In this document: positions 1 to 11,603 of the stretch, in pieces
Numbering within the stretch: the stretch's first letter is position 1
Layout of the letters: the number at the start of each line of letters is the position of its first letter
Assembly (NCBI RefSeq): GCF_041260155.1
Contig: NC_091931.1
Location: forward strand, 31,895,041-31,959,040
Direction of reading: 5' to 3'
Source of the DNA: Ptychodera flava
Lineage: Eukaryota > Hemichordata > Enteropneusta > Ptychoderidae
Length of the DNA: 64,000 nucleotides
The notes under the pieces: model-generated
Seen by the model: only the letters and a program-made list of their open reading frames with translations
Told to the model about the DNA's origin: nothing
Databases searched by the model: none
Program-made: the position numbers and the translations under genes

Positions 1-634
1 GCATGCAACTCGCTCGAACCTCATGCAACTCTCTTGAAATGCATTGCTTTGCGCTGCGACTTATTTGAATCAGACTCCCTAGATTACCTTTGAAGCTCAA
101 CTCATTTTAACTACAGTGCTTGAAGCTCGTTTTTGAGCTGAACGCATTCGTGTCGGGGGACAGTCCGTGTGAAGGGGGGACTTTGTTGGGGTAAACCAAT
201 TTTAAATAGGGTCTGCTGCATGCTGCCTTCGATTTAAATAAAGGCACTTCTGGGTTGAGAAAACCATACGTGAATTGGAGTACACTATGTCGGTTAACGT
301 GTGTGAATGAGGTTCTATCGTATTTTATTTGACTCTCATTTTACTTCAAGTAGACTGTGCCACAATGTGGTTTACAATAAACCAACCCATCATTAAAGTG
401 ACTAACTTTGCTCCAACAACACGGAAGCTTATGAGACGTCACAACGCGTCATACCAACGTCATATGACGTATTCAGATGTGTTCTGCCAGTGAGCCAGGG
501 GATCTGAAAAAAATGACCCGACATATAGTATATGCAGTGCAACAAGTGACTTGAGTTGCCCGTCGCATTGCCTCGTTTGTACGATGTCATCGTGTCACTC
601 GATACCATGGACGAAAACAACAATTGTCTGCGCA

Positions 635-1015
635 GCGTAAAAATCTCCGTGCTGTGTGAATTTATCTCTGCGCTCATGGAAATTCTCCGCGCTGTGTAAA
701 AATCTCGGTGCTCTTAAAAAATCTCCGCTGTGTAAAATAAATCGTGGCAGTGTGTATAAATCTCGGCGCTGTTGAAAACTCTCCGTGCTGTGTAAAGATC
801 TCTGCGTTGTGTAAAATAATTCCGGCAGTGTGTAAAAATCTCGGCGCTGTTGAAAACTCTCCGCACTGTGTAAAAATCTCCGCGCTGTTTGAAAATCTTG
901 GTGCCTTTTAAAATTTCTCTCTACTGTTTAAAATTTCTCCGCAGGCTGTTTCAAATCTCCCTGCTGGGAGACAATTCTCCGCACCGTTTCAAATTTCTCT
1001 CTACTGTTTGTTCTC
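635..1015. repeat. Degenerate short tandem repeat (AAATCTCCGCGCTGTG-like)
   Basis: A motif of roughly 20-30 bases, close to AAATCTCCGCGCTGTGT, recurs about a dozen times with substitutions and small length changes. It lies inside the foldback element and has no coding potential. Confidence 0.7.
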
Positions 1016-1029
1016 TGCGCTATTCACTT

Positions 1030-1920
1030 CCGTGACTATTCAATAAGGAAAATGAGGGCAACTTCACACAGCGTATGCGTACAGCTGGCGATGTTTTACG
1101 GGTCGAGTATTAGCCTGCTAAATACGTAGTCGTTACAATCGCCTTGTCAGACGTAGACAAAACAAATTGAAATCATAAAAGTCGACAGGAAATGGCCCAA
1201 GGATATATCCTTTACAATCAAATTAATGTAAGAGAACAATTTACAAAAACACTGAACATTTGCAATGTGCAGATTGCCTTAAAGGATGGTTACCTATGTA
1301 CACTATGATGAGTGATTCCTGGAGATTCCAACATCACCGACAGCTTCAGATTTTATAATTACTTTCTGGGAGGTCGTTCACAATTATTTGTCCAGCGGAG
1401 GCTTTTCATAATTTTGTATACCACCTGATTTTTTAAAGTTTCATACTTCAACTCGGACAATTTGCGTATATTGCCTAAATCATCAAGTCATACAATATTT
1501 TCACAGTACATTGACACAGTACATTTTTGCAGATTTTTTTCATCATGGTTTAATACTGGGGATAGCGTAACCGTGATTTCATGAAGCCGTACTGTCTGAG
1601 GTCAACGTAAGGCAGTTACTTTGAATGAAACATTTCTGGATGAATGACACAATCATTCAGTCAAATTCAAAAGGCTATTTTTAGACGCTCCACCTACATT
1701 CATGAATAAACAACAGATGTACTCTTTCATCCAGCCGATTTTCGAAGCATTCTATTGGACAGTATATATAGCACGTCGGTTCTAGCCAGACCTCGTAACC
1801 TGTGGTTACTCGCTGCTCGCTGCTTCGCCGCTCGCGCAGCACGCTGGTTTCGAGGTCTGGCATGCGAGACTTACCCTAAAAAAACCTATTGAGGCGGATC
1901 TGAAAAAAAAATACCATGCT
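1030..1920. other. Non-coding interval inside the foldback
   Basis: I see no gene here. The only structure is a small hairpin at about 1,787-1,860 with arms GCCAGACCTCG and CGAGGTCTGGC, whose loop is rich in CGCTGC-type triplets. Confidence 0.5.
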
Positions 1921-2114
1921 GTGGGCTCCTTTCAAAAATGGTTCACCCCAACCAAGCCCCCCCCCCCCAAAAAAAACCATGGATTATCCCCCCACACGAA
2001 TGCGGTCAGCTCAAAAAGCAAGACGAATGCAGAGTCATCAAATGAGTTGAGCTTCAAAGGAAATCTAGGGAGTGTGATTCAAACGAGTCGCGGCCCAAAG
2101 CGAATGCATTTCAC

Positions 2115-2480
2115 CAGTTGCATTGAGTTTCGTGAGAGTTGCATGCAGGCTCGCGAGTTGCATGTAGCTTCGTGAGTTGCATGCAAGTTCGTGAGTTGCA
2201 TGCACGTTCGTTAGAGTTGCATGTAGCTTGGTGAGTTGCATGCACATTCGTGAGAGTTGCATGTAGCTTGGTGAGTTGCATGCAGCTTCGTGAGAGTTGC
2301 ATGTAGGTTGGCTCAAAATGCAAGTTCGTGAGTTGCATGTAGCTTCGTGAGTTGCATGTAGCCTCGTGAGTTGCATGCACGTTCGCGAGAGTTGCGTGTA
2401 GCTTTGTGAATCGCATGCAGTTTCGTGAGAGTTGCATGTACCTTCGTGAGAGTTGCATGTAGGTTGGCTCAAAATGTAAG
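2115..2480. repeat. GAGTTGCATG minisatellite
   Basis: About fourteen imperfect copies of a 20-27 base motif (consensus near CGTGAGTTGCATGTAGCTT) lie in tandem. A longer variant containing GGTTGGCTCAAAATG recurs at about 2,309 and 2,463, suggesting a higher-order unit of about 155 bases. The long antisense open frames across it are products of the repeat and not genes. Confidence 0.85.
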
Positions 2481-2717
2481 GTGTTAATTTTGGCATGGAT
2501 TACACGCCATATACGTAACTCAATGAGATGAAAGCTCGCTTGCTTCACATTCTGAAAAAACTGATCTGATTTTGGAATGAATCTCATGTTGGCTCTAAAA
2601 TCAACTTACAACCCATGCTCTATCTTTGTAAGCCACAAACTGAGTGCTGATCAGCTGCTATTCAAGCATAGAGACAGGCACTATTTTTTGAACCAGACTA
2701 TCTTCGTGGGTAACGAA

Positions 2718-2776
2718 TGACCTTTGACCTAGTAGGTAACGAATGACCTTTGACCTAGTAGCTCTACCTTTGACCT
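2718..2776. promoter_or_regulatory. Perfect DR1 nuclear-receptor motifs, duplicated
   Basis: TGACCTTTGACCT, the reverse complement of the consensus DR1 site AGGTCAAAGGTCA, occurs at 2,718-2,730 and 2,744-2,756, with a partial third copy at about 2,766. In known biology DR1 sites bind HNF4, COUP-TF and RXR heterodimers. Whether these copies bind anything is inference. The same motif recurs in the satellite downstream. Confidence 0.5.
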
Positions 2777-2865
2777 TAGCATCTCAAGAGCATATCTCTG
2801 TGTATGTGTACCCTGGCCCATATGCCTACAGCTTTGCCCTATTGCTTTCATTGGGTTTTTCTTAT

Positions 2866-5225
2866 TAGGGTTTCGACACCATGGGTGCGAAACCCTCTTG
2901 TAATCGTTCTGTTTTTTAGGGTTTCGACACCATGGGTGCGAAACCCTCTTGTAATCGTTCTGTTTTTATTCTTCTTCTTCTTCTTCTTCTTCTTCTTCTT
3001 CCGCCGAGCTTTTGCAACTACCACGCAAACACCGTTGCACCTAGAGACTTCATATTTGGTACACAGGTACAACTCAGCTAAAGTAATTTTTTGGTCACAT
3101 GACCATAACAAAAGGTCACGTGACCTTTCGGCCATTTCGAACATAAACTTTAAAATTCAAAATTCTGCTCCAGTCACTTTTTAGACCTTATAGCCTTGCT
3201 CCTTCATGCTAAATATCAAGGTAACAGGTCTTTCCGATTTTGAGAAGAAGATTTTAAAGTATTATTTTTCATATTTTTCAGTGACCTTTAACCTCCTCTA
3301 TAGATTTACAAATGCCCATTATTGGCTAGCCAATAGAGCTAGGAGTCTGGTTCTTTTTCGACATAGACGATCATTGACTGTTAATGTTCATCGAAATATT
3401 TTGGGTCAGGTCACGTGACCTTGACCTCATTAATTATGCGCATATCTAATTCTAGGCTAACCAATAGGGCTAGAGATCCAAATTTTGGTACACAGGGACT
3501 ACTATGGGATAGAAATCTATTGCAAATATGTCACGTGACCAGACCTCATTAATTATGCGCATATCTAATTCTGAGCCAGCCAATAGAGCTAGAGGTCTGA
3601 TTTTTGGTATATAGGGATAACTTAGCATTACAATTTTTTGACAAAATGTCATGTGACCTCGATGACCTTTGACCTTGAATATACGTATATGTCCATAACT
3701 AGGTAACCACAAGTGCTACACCCTTCATATTTGGTATGATGGGAGACCTTATGACATCACATCCTGTACCTCATTAATTATGCGCATATCTAATTCTGAG
3801 CCAGCCAATAGAGCTTGAGGTCTGATTTTTGGTATATAGGGATAACTTAGCAATACAAATTTTTTTGACAAATGTCATGTGACCTCGATGACCTTGACCT
3901 TGAATATACGTATATGTGCATAACTCAGTAACAACAAGTGCTACACCCTTCATATTTGGTATGATGGGAGACCTTATGACACCACATCCTGTACCTCATT
4001 AATTATGCACATATCTAATTCTGAGCCAGCCAATAGAGCTAGAGGTCTGATTTTTGGTATATAGGGATAACTTAGCATTACAATTTTTTGACAAAATGTC
4101 ATGTGACCTCGATGACCTTTGACCTTGAATATACGTATATGTCCATAACTAGGTAACCACAAGTGGTACACCCTTCATATTGGTATGATGGGAGACCTTA
4201 TGACATCACATCCTGTACCTCATTAATTATGCGCATATCTAATTCTGAGCCAGCCAATAGAGCTTGAGGTCTGATTTTTGGTATATAGGGATAACTTAGC
4301 AATACAAATTTTTTTGACAAAATGTCATGTGACCTCGATGACCTTTGACCTTGAATATACGTATATGTGCATAACTCAGTAACAACAGTGCTACACCCTT
4401 CATATTTGGTATGATGGGAGACCTTATGACACCACATCCTGTACCTCATTAATTATGCACATATCTAATTCTGAGCCAGCCAATAGAGCTAGAGGTCTGA
4501 TTTTTGGTATATAGGGATAACTTAGCAATACAATTTTTTTGACAGAATGTCATGTGACCTTGATGACCTTTGACCTTGAATATACGTATATGGTCGATAA
4601 CTCAGTAACCACAAGTGCTACACCCTTCATATTTGGTATGATGGGAGACCTTATGACACCACATCCTGTACCTAATTAATTATGCACATATCTAATTCTG
4701 AGCCAGCCAATAGAGCTAGAGGTCTGATGTTTGGTATATAGGGATAACTTAGCAATACAATTTTTTTGACAAAATGTCATATGACCTCGATGACCTTTGA
4801 CCTCAAATATACGTATATGGCCATAACTAAGTAACCAGAAGGGCTAAACCTTTCATATTTGGTATGATGGGAGACCTTATGACTCCACATCCTGTACCTA
4901 ATTAATTATGTGCATACCTAATTCTGAGCTAGCCAATAGAGCTAGAGATCTGATTTTTGGTATATAAGGATAGCTTAGCAATACAATTTTTTTGACACAA
5001 TGTCATGTGACCTCGATGACCTTTGACCTTAAATATACCTATATGTCCACAACTTGGTAACCACAAGTGCTACAGACTTCATATGTGGTATGATGGGAGA
5101 CCTTATGACACTGCATCCTGTACTTCATTAATTATGCGCACAATCTATTTTTTCTTTTGCTCTAATGCTGCCACTTGTGTCGAAACCAGGTCATCGCTGC
5201 TTGCAGCTATATTTTCAATTGGAAT
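2866..5225. mobile_element. Satellite-bearing non-autonomous element
   Basis: The block opens with two copies of a 51-base unit (2,866-2,916 and 2,917-2,967) that can fold on itself (GGGTTTCG ... CGAAACCC). A TTC run at about 2,969-3,001 follows, then the tandem array, and it closes near a GCTGCTTGCAGCTATA stretch at about 5,195-5,211. Hairpin-like start, central tandem repeats and a conserved short tail resemble non-autonomous elements such as Helentron or DINE-type repeats. That family call is only a suggestion, because I could not find a target-site signature. Confidence 0.5.
3425..5140. repeat. ~226-bp tandem satellite, about seven copies
   Basis: The start phrase CCTCATTAATTATGCGCAT recurs at about 3,545, 3,770, 3,996, 4,218, 4,446, 4,671, 4,899 and 5,127, giving a period of 222-228 bases. 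The first spacing is shorter, because a partial unit precedes it. Units are highly similar. Most carry a perfect TGACCTTTGACCT motif (3,663; 4,113; 4,339; 4,564; 4,791; 5,017). Antisense open frames of 60-80 codons repeat with the units and are not genes. Confidence 0.9.
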
Positions 5226-5639
5226 TGTTTGGTGGTAACGCATAAAAACGGATGGAGTGGGAGGCCAGGGGATAAAATTACTAAAATGGGATGTTAAAAT
5301 ACTTGTGAATATTTGTCACCACTGGGGCGCAAACACCTGTTCTTCTCGGTTAAGCGCTCCTTCGTCAGCTTACTGCGTACCGCCAGTTCGTTTAAAACCA
5401 ACGAAGCCATACTTTCATCGACTGGGACTTGTATAAAATATAACTCTCCGTCTGTTGCCGTTTCTTAGTTTAGCCTCAGCGACCGTACTTGTTTCTTTTA
5501 TAAGGAGTTCCTCATACGAGATCAGAACTAATAATAGTGTCTTGAGTCACTCTGTACTCGTGTTGCATCAAATGAAGACCCGCTTTGTCGGTCGTCACCA
5601 TAGTGACACCGTCGTCACCTTAGTGACACTGGGGTAAAC

Positions 5640-5640
<1 letters not shown>

Positions 5641-5688
<48 letters not shown>
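5641..5688. repeat. (CA)n microsatellite
   Basis: An uninterrupted CA dinucleotide run of about 45 bases. The flanking stretches 5,240-5,640 and 5,690-5,977 contain no recognisable gene. Confidence 0.95.
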
Positions 5689-5693
<5 letters not shown>

Positions 5694-5977
5694 TGTCAAC
5701 CATTTATAAGATGGAGTTGCATGTAACACGGCGTATTTTGATAAAACTAACTTTTTTGCAAAGATTCAATTATCTTAAATTTGTTGAACCACGATAATAA
5801 TATTGGTCGTGTTCGCCCTTTTCACATGATAAGCAGTCGTAAGTTTGATGAAGAAGTGTCAATATATGCGAACTTAGGCAATCGCCAAATTTCCTGGCTT
5901 CTTGTTTTCTCCAATCTTCAACATTTCAAGAAAATTTAACTCCCATTTTGCTGGGTCAAGTTTCGTGAAATTTTTAC

Positions 5978-6541
5978 TGTTACGTGCAGAGAAAACGAAC
6001 AAAGGGGTGAACTCAGCAGTTAACGTTTAAACAAAATTTATTACGAAAATAAAACTAATTGCTAAGTCAGGGATAGAGTACAAGCTTTAAAAGTGTACAG
6101 ACTACTTATCTCAGCTGGGACGGCAAAGCTCCAGTCTCAGAGTTGTAACAGTCAGTCGGATGAATGAACAGTCCTTGGTTGCAGGCTTGAAGCTGCACAA
6201 AGTCCACAGTATAAATCCAGCGTTGCAGTGAAGGTCTTGAAAAGTCTTGAGAATGACTACTGCTGGGAGTTTAGTAACACAAAGAGACACGATCCCAAAA
6301 GTCTGACTGGAAGCTGTGCACGTCCCTTTTATAAAGGCATATAAGAACAATCTAGAACTTTTATTGACATGCTAATTACTGTTCTAAAATTATCTCCCTT
6401 ACACAACTAATCAACTTTCCAGAACATTCCAAACATGACTAATTGAATTCAAGGTTGTGAGGTCATCAAGGGCAGTGACCTTGAGAATGTTCTAGACTAA
6501 TTGAACTCAGGTCATGATGAGTGTGGGGGAAATGACCTACA
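5978..6541 (-). repeat. Left LTR (3' LTR of the minus-strand element)
   Basis: About 564 bases, starting TGT and ending ACA on both strands, as expected for an LTR. It closely matches 11,604-12,169. Short open frames in it are shared by the two copies and have no known meaning. Confidence 0.93.
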
Positions 6542-6562
6542 TAACACACCCCCTCTTCAAAA
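6542..6562 (-). other. Polypurine tract of the LTR element
   Basis: Read on the minus strand, a GAAGAGGGGG purine stretch lies just before the 3' LTR, the usual site for plus-strand priming in this family. Confidence 0.6.
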
Positions 6563-6772
6563 AAAGAAAATTTTTCAAAGAAAAATCTTCTTTTGCAAAT
6601 GTAATCTTGAAAAAGATTTAAGTACTCAAATTTTGTTTTACTCTAAAGTAAAATTTCTTGAAAGTGAACAACAATAAACTCTAAATACGAGAGAGACAGT
6701 CTGCAATTAAATTGTCTCTGCCTTTGATATGTCTAATGTCAAGATTAAACTCCTGTAACATTAAACTCCATC

Positions 6773-7250
6773 TTAGCAATCTCTGATTTTGCCTTTAAAT
6801 TTCTGCAGAAAAACAAGAGGGTTGTGATCAATATAAACCACTATTGGCTGATTTGAAGAAGTAACATAAACTTCAAAATGCTGTAAAGCTAATATCAAAG
6901 ATAAACACTCTTTTTCAATTGTAGAGTAGTTTCTCTGGGATTTGTTAAATTTGCGTGAAAAATAGCAAACAGGATGATCTACACCATGACTATCCTCTTG
7001 CAATAAAACAGCACCAGCAGCCGTATCACTAGCATCCACAGCTAATTTGAATGGCAAAGTGAAATCTGGTGCAGACAACACTGGAGCACTTTGCAGTATG
7101 GCTTTAAGTGTATCAAATGCCTGTTGGCATTGCTCTGACCAAACAAACTTTACTTTCTTTTTAAGTAAGTTAGTCAAAGGCTCAGTAATTGTGGAGAAAT
7201 TTGGACAGAATTTTCTGTAGTAACCAGCCATACCGAGAAAGCGCATCAGT
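6773..7250 (-). pseudogene. RNase H region of the LTR fossil
   Basis: The translated stretch matches the connection and RNase H domains of gypsy polyproteins, including a VDAS-type catalytic start and the YSTIEKE motif. It is part of the broken Gmr1-like element and sits downstream of the reverse transcriptase, next to the 3' LTR. Confidence 0.85.
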
Positions 7251-7299
7251 TGTCGTTTGCAGTTTGGTATGGGAAAACTTGAAATGGCACTGATTTGGC

Positions 7300-8230
7300 A
7301 TCAACAGGTTTTACCTCACCCTGTCCTACAGTATGTCCGAGGTAAGTTACCCTTGCCCAACCAAACTCAGATTGGCAAGGTTGACAGTCAACATTGCTTT
7401 GCTCAGTCTCTCAAAGAACTTCCGCATGAGCTTGATGTGTTCCTCCCAGGTGTCACTATACAGGACGACGTCGTCAACGTAGGCTGCACACCCGTCTAGC
7501 CCGGATATGACGTCGTTGATCATCCGTTGGAACGTTGCCGGAGAGTTCTTCATTCCAAATGGCATCACCTTGTACTGGAACAATCCGTCTGGTGTAACAA
7601 AGGCGGATATTTCACGAGCACGATCCGTCAGAGGGACTTGCCAAAATCCCTTCAGTAGGTCAAATTTCGTCACATACTTGGCTTTTCCCACTCGGTCGAT
7701 GCAGTCATCAATCCTCGGGATTGGGAAAGTGTCTGTCTTTGTTAAAGTGTTGACCTTCCTAAAGTCCGTGCACATACGATAACTGTGATCTGATTTGGGA
7801 ACAAGTATGCACGGCGAACTCCAGTTACTTTTACTGGGTTCAATAAAGTCATTGTCCAGCAGGTATTTGACTTCTTCCTGGAGATATTTTGCTTTTGTTG
7901 GATTCAGTCTGTATGGATGTTGTTTTACAGGCTTACTGTCCCCAACATCAACGTCGTGATAGATGACGTTTGTCCTCGTTGGAACATCTTGAAACAGGTG
8001 TTTATATTCGTGGAGCAGTTCTTTCACCTGTTGTTGTTGTTCTGGCTGGAGGTGTGCCAACTTTGTAGACTCCAGCTTCTCCAGGATTTCTGAGTTCTGA
8101 AGCTTGACCGAGCCCAGCTTTGAGTTTAGAGTATTTTCACTCAAGTCAGTTTCAGTATCACTATCTTCATAATGGCCAGAACTGACTGTACTGACAGGCT
8201 GAGTTATAGTAGGATTATCCCTATCCAAAT
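7300..8230 (-). pseudogene. Reverse transcriptase region of the LTR fossil
   Basis: It carries typical gypsy reverse transcriptase blocks, including the FDLLKGFWQ, MPFGMKNSPATFQ and YVDD motifs. It follows the integrase C-terminal domain directly, which is the unusual order that identifies the Gmr1-like group. Confidence 0.9.
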
Positions 8231-9670
8231 ATGGCTTAAGCATATTTATGTGACATAGCTGTTTTTGTTTTCGCCTGTCAGGTGTTATTATGATGTAATT
8301 TAAATCACTCAATTTCTTATCAATTAGGTATGGCCCAAAGTAACGAGCATGGAGTGGTTTGCCAGGAATTGGAAGTAGAACAAGAACTTTTTGACCTGGT
8401 TCAAACTTCCGTTTTGAGGTGTTTTTATCGTATTTGGTTTTCATTGACTGCTGAGATGACTCAAGATTTTCTCTGGCTAATTCACATGCTTTAGAGAGTT
8501 TTGTACGAAAATCTGACACATATTGCAAAATATTCAGACAATCATCATCGTCTGATAGGAATTTCTCTTAACGAGCTTAAGTGGGCCACGGACTGTATGT
8601 CCAAATACAAGCTCAAATGGGCTAAAACCAAGAGACTCCTGAATTGACTCTCTAACAGCAAAGAGCAAAAAATGAATTCCTTCATCCCACTGTTTCTCTG
8701 TGTCAAAACAGTAGGTCCTAATCATGTTTTTCAAAGTTTGATGAAATCGCTCAAGAGCACCCTGACTTTCTGGATGATAGGCGGATGACCTATACTGTTT
8801 AATGCCTAGCTGATCCATTACTTGTTGAAAAATACCAGACATAAAGTTGGAGCCTTGATCGGACTGGACACATTTAGGGAGGCCAAATAAAGTGAAAAAT
8901 TTGACTAAAGCTCTCACTATAGTCTTTGTCTTTATATTTCTCAGTGGTATGGCTTCTGGGAACCGAGTTGATGTACACATTATTGTCAGCATGTACTCAT
9001 TTCCTGATCTTGTTTTTGGTAGGGGCCCAACACAGTCTATTAGTATCCTACTAAATGGTTCTTAGAATGCAGGAATTGGCTGTAAAGGGGCCTTTGGAAT
9101 GGTCTGATTTGGCTTTCCTACCATTTGACATGTGTGACAAGTTTTACAGAAATGTGCTACATCCTGCCTGAGATTAGGCCAATAAAAGTGACTGAGAATT
9201 TTATGATAAGTTTTCCTGACTCCTAAGTGACCAGCCCAGGGGGTTTCATGGGCCAGGCGCAATATTTCAGCACGGTAGGGCTTTGGAACCACAATTTGAT
9301 GTTTTATAGCCCAATCGTCATCAACCAAAACATCTGGAGGTCTCCATTTACGCATGAGAATACCAGATTTTGTATAATAGGAAACAGAGCTATCTGAAGT
9401 TTTACCTTCATCATCTACCCTGTCAAACAAAGACAAAATATCTGGGTCTTTGTGTTGTTCTGCAATGAGATTTGATCTAGAAAATGTCTGACTTTGGTCA
9501 GCAGAAGTTTTACTGGAAGTTTCAAATCCACGAGGGATAACGGAATGATCCGTGTCAAACACCTGACTGAGAAAGGTGTCATTTAAGTCAACATCTGTGA
9601 CATTATTTTTGAGAGTATTTGATTCTCGGAAGTTTTCTTTGACATGGCTCGAGTAATAGCACATGAAGGA
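8230..9670 (-). pseudogene. Integrase region of the LTR fossil
   Basis: In order on the minus strand are an H-H-C-C zinc-binding domain, the DDE catalytic core, and a GPY/F-type C-terminal domain (GPYLIDKKL). All three lie upstream of the reverse transcriptase. Interrupted; part of the same element. Confidence 0.85.
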
Positions 9671-9729
9671 AATAAATCGGGTATCTCTTGTTCAATTGGC
9701 TCTGGATCCTGATCTAAAGTAGGATTATC

Positions 9730-10300
9730 AGTCACAAGTGGATTAGTAATGACCTTGTCCCAGCAAGGTCGTTTCCAAGAAGAAGGTGAATCCCTTCAAA
9801 AGGCAAAAAAGGCCTAATACCTAAAGTCACAGGTCCAGAAACAAAGTCCGAAGACAAATAGACATTATGGAGAGGAACAGGAATATAGTCATTGCAATCT
9901 ACCCCCTTAATAAGAACTTTAGAACCTGAAAATGACTTTTCAGAAAACGGCAGGGTATCTGCCAACAAAAGAGACTGGGAAGCCCCGGTATCTCTTAAAA
10001 TTTTGACAGGGGTAGCGGAAGAGAAATCACTAGAAAGTGATATAAAACCATCATGAATAAATGGTTCGAAAATACCCATAATGCTATCTTGAGAAGAATT
10101 GACCTTGACCTCATTAATTGGGGATAAGAGGGGTTTAACCTCAGAAAATGTGTTGCACACATTATTAGACTCTAATTGAGTTGATGAAGAAATAAAGCCG
10201 GTGGGCTTAGATCCACTTTGACCACTTTGACCTTCACGTTTTCTTTTCAATTTGAAACACTCTGACATTAAATGGCCGTCTTTCTTGCAATAATTACAAG
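9730..10300 (-). pseudogene. Zinc knuckle and protease region of the LTR fossil
   Basis: A CCHC nucleocapsid-type knuckle (CNYCKKDGHLMSEC) is followed by an aspartic protease active site of DTGA type. This is the expected gag-to-pol transition. Confidence 0.8.
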
Positions 10301-11500
10301 AAAGTGTACCGAACTGTTTGTCAGAAGGAGATTGAGACTTGGGATCTGATGATGTGGAAGTGTTACTTGAATTTTGTGAACTGTTGTCATTTGATTTCCT
10401 ACTCTCCTTTGAAAAATTCTTGGATGAAAAGGAGGAGTTAAATTTACCTGCATTGTTTCTGTATGAAAAGGACTGGGATGGTTTGCTGAGAAATGAAGAT
10501 TTGTGGGTCAATGAATAATCATCGGCCAAACGTGCAGCAACCTCCAATGTATCTGCCTTTTGTTCATTGATAAACGTCTTGATGTCACTCCGATGCACTC
10601 TTAAATTCTTCAATCAAAACAAGCTGTCGTAATTTGTCATAATTCTGACTGACCTTTTCAGAAGAGCACCAACGATCAAACAGTTGTTCTTTTGTTCGAG
10701 CAAATTCAACATAAGTTTGATCCTTCACCTTCTCACAATCCCTAAATTTCTGACGGTAAGCTTCAGGCACCAACTCATAGCCCTTGAGAATTAATTCCTT
10801 CACAGAATCATAATCTGAAGCCTGCTCTACTGACAACTGAATGTAAATTTCTCTGGCTTTACCCACCAAAGCACTCTGCAAAAGCATAGACCAGGACTCC
10901 TTAGGCCAATTCAGGCTCTGAGCAATTTTCTCAAAATGGAGGAAATATTTATCAACATCCTTTTCTTGGAAAGGGGGAACTAACCTGAAATGCTTAGTGA
11001 TGTCAAACTTGTCTGAAGGGAAGAATTTTCCTGACTGTCCAAGCTCTAAACGTTTATTTCTACCTGCAATCGCTGTTCTTCTAATCGCAATTCTTTTTCT
11101 TTCTGTCTTTCTTCCATTTCTAACTGCATTTGTATTTTTCCTTTTCTAATGCCTGTCTCTCTTTTTCCATTGTAATTCTTTTTCTTTCATTTGTAATTCT
11201 TTTTCTTTCTGTCTTTCTTCCATTGCTAACTTTCACGTGCAAAATCTGCCTGTATTTCTAACTCTAATTTTCTGAGTTCAAAGGAAGACTCAGGTTCATA
11301 ATCTTTTAAGGCAGACTCCTCAAAATGGCCTGCATTAACTAAATGTTTTGCAATCTTGAACTGTATTTCTCGCTTGCGCATAGATCTTTTGACATCTACT
11401 TTAAGGAATTTGCCAGTGCTATGAGGTTGTCTTTTCTGAGGGAATTAAATGTGTCCTGATCAAGGTCATCCATAAATTCGTCTGGTTTAAATTCCGCCAT
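10300..11500 (-). pseudogene. gag region of the LTR fossil
   Basis: The minus-strand translation resembles gypsy gag (retrotransposon gag domain) ahead of the zinc knuckle. The 5' part, about 11,000-11,300, is a low-complexity stretch rich in AATTCTTTTTC-type repeats that would encode a lysine/glutamate-rich coiled-coil-like segment. Broken. Confidence 0.65.
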
Positions 11501-11582
11501 GATTGAATTTCGCTGAGTTCACAGTATACAGTAGTTTTGAAAAGGCAGGCAAAATGTTGTCAAACGGCTCAAAATATTCGTA

Positions 11583-11601
11583 TCCCGGACGAGCCCCCAA
11601 T
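11583..11601 (-). other. Primer binding site, tRNA-Pro type
   Basis: Read on the minus strand, just inside the 5' LTR, the sequence starts TGGGGGCTCGTCC. I recognise this as the complement of the tRNA-Pro 3' end, the same primer site used by murine leukaemia viruses. Two or three bases separate it from the LTR end. Confidence 0.85.
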
Positions 11602-11603
11602 TT

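Larger units (their letters stand above)
1..2165. repeat. Foldback (inverted-repeat) element, cut by window start
   Basis: Bases 1 to about 190 are repeated in reverse complement at about 1,925-2,165. Both arms share a GAGTTGAGCTTCAAAGG-type stretch followed by the GAGTTGCATG motif, and both have an ACACGAATGCG stretch on the inner side. The arms are diverged but clearly alignable, so this is a non-autonomous foldback element or an inverted duplication whose left end lies outside the window. No coding sequence is visible between the arms. Confidence 0.7.

Noticed and set aside
3470-4449. Three similar antisense frames of 65-83 codons (KVKGHRGHM-type)
   Set aside because: They recur with the 226-bp satellite period and reflect the unit, not a gene family.
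3425-5140. CRISPR-like array of regularly spaced repeats
   Set aside because: Units are about 226 bp with no distinct spacers, and the genome is eukaryotic. It is an ordinary satellite.
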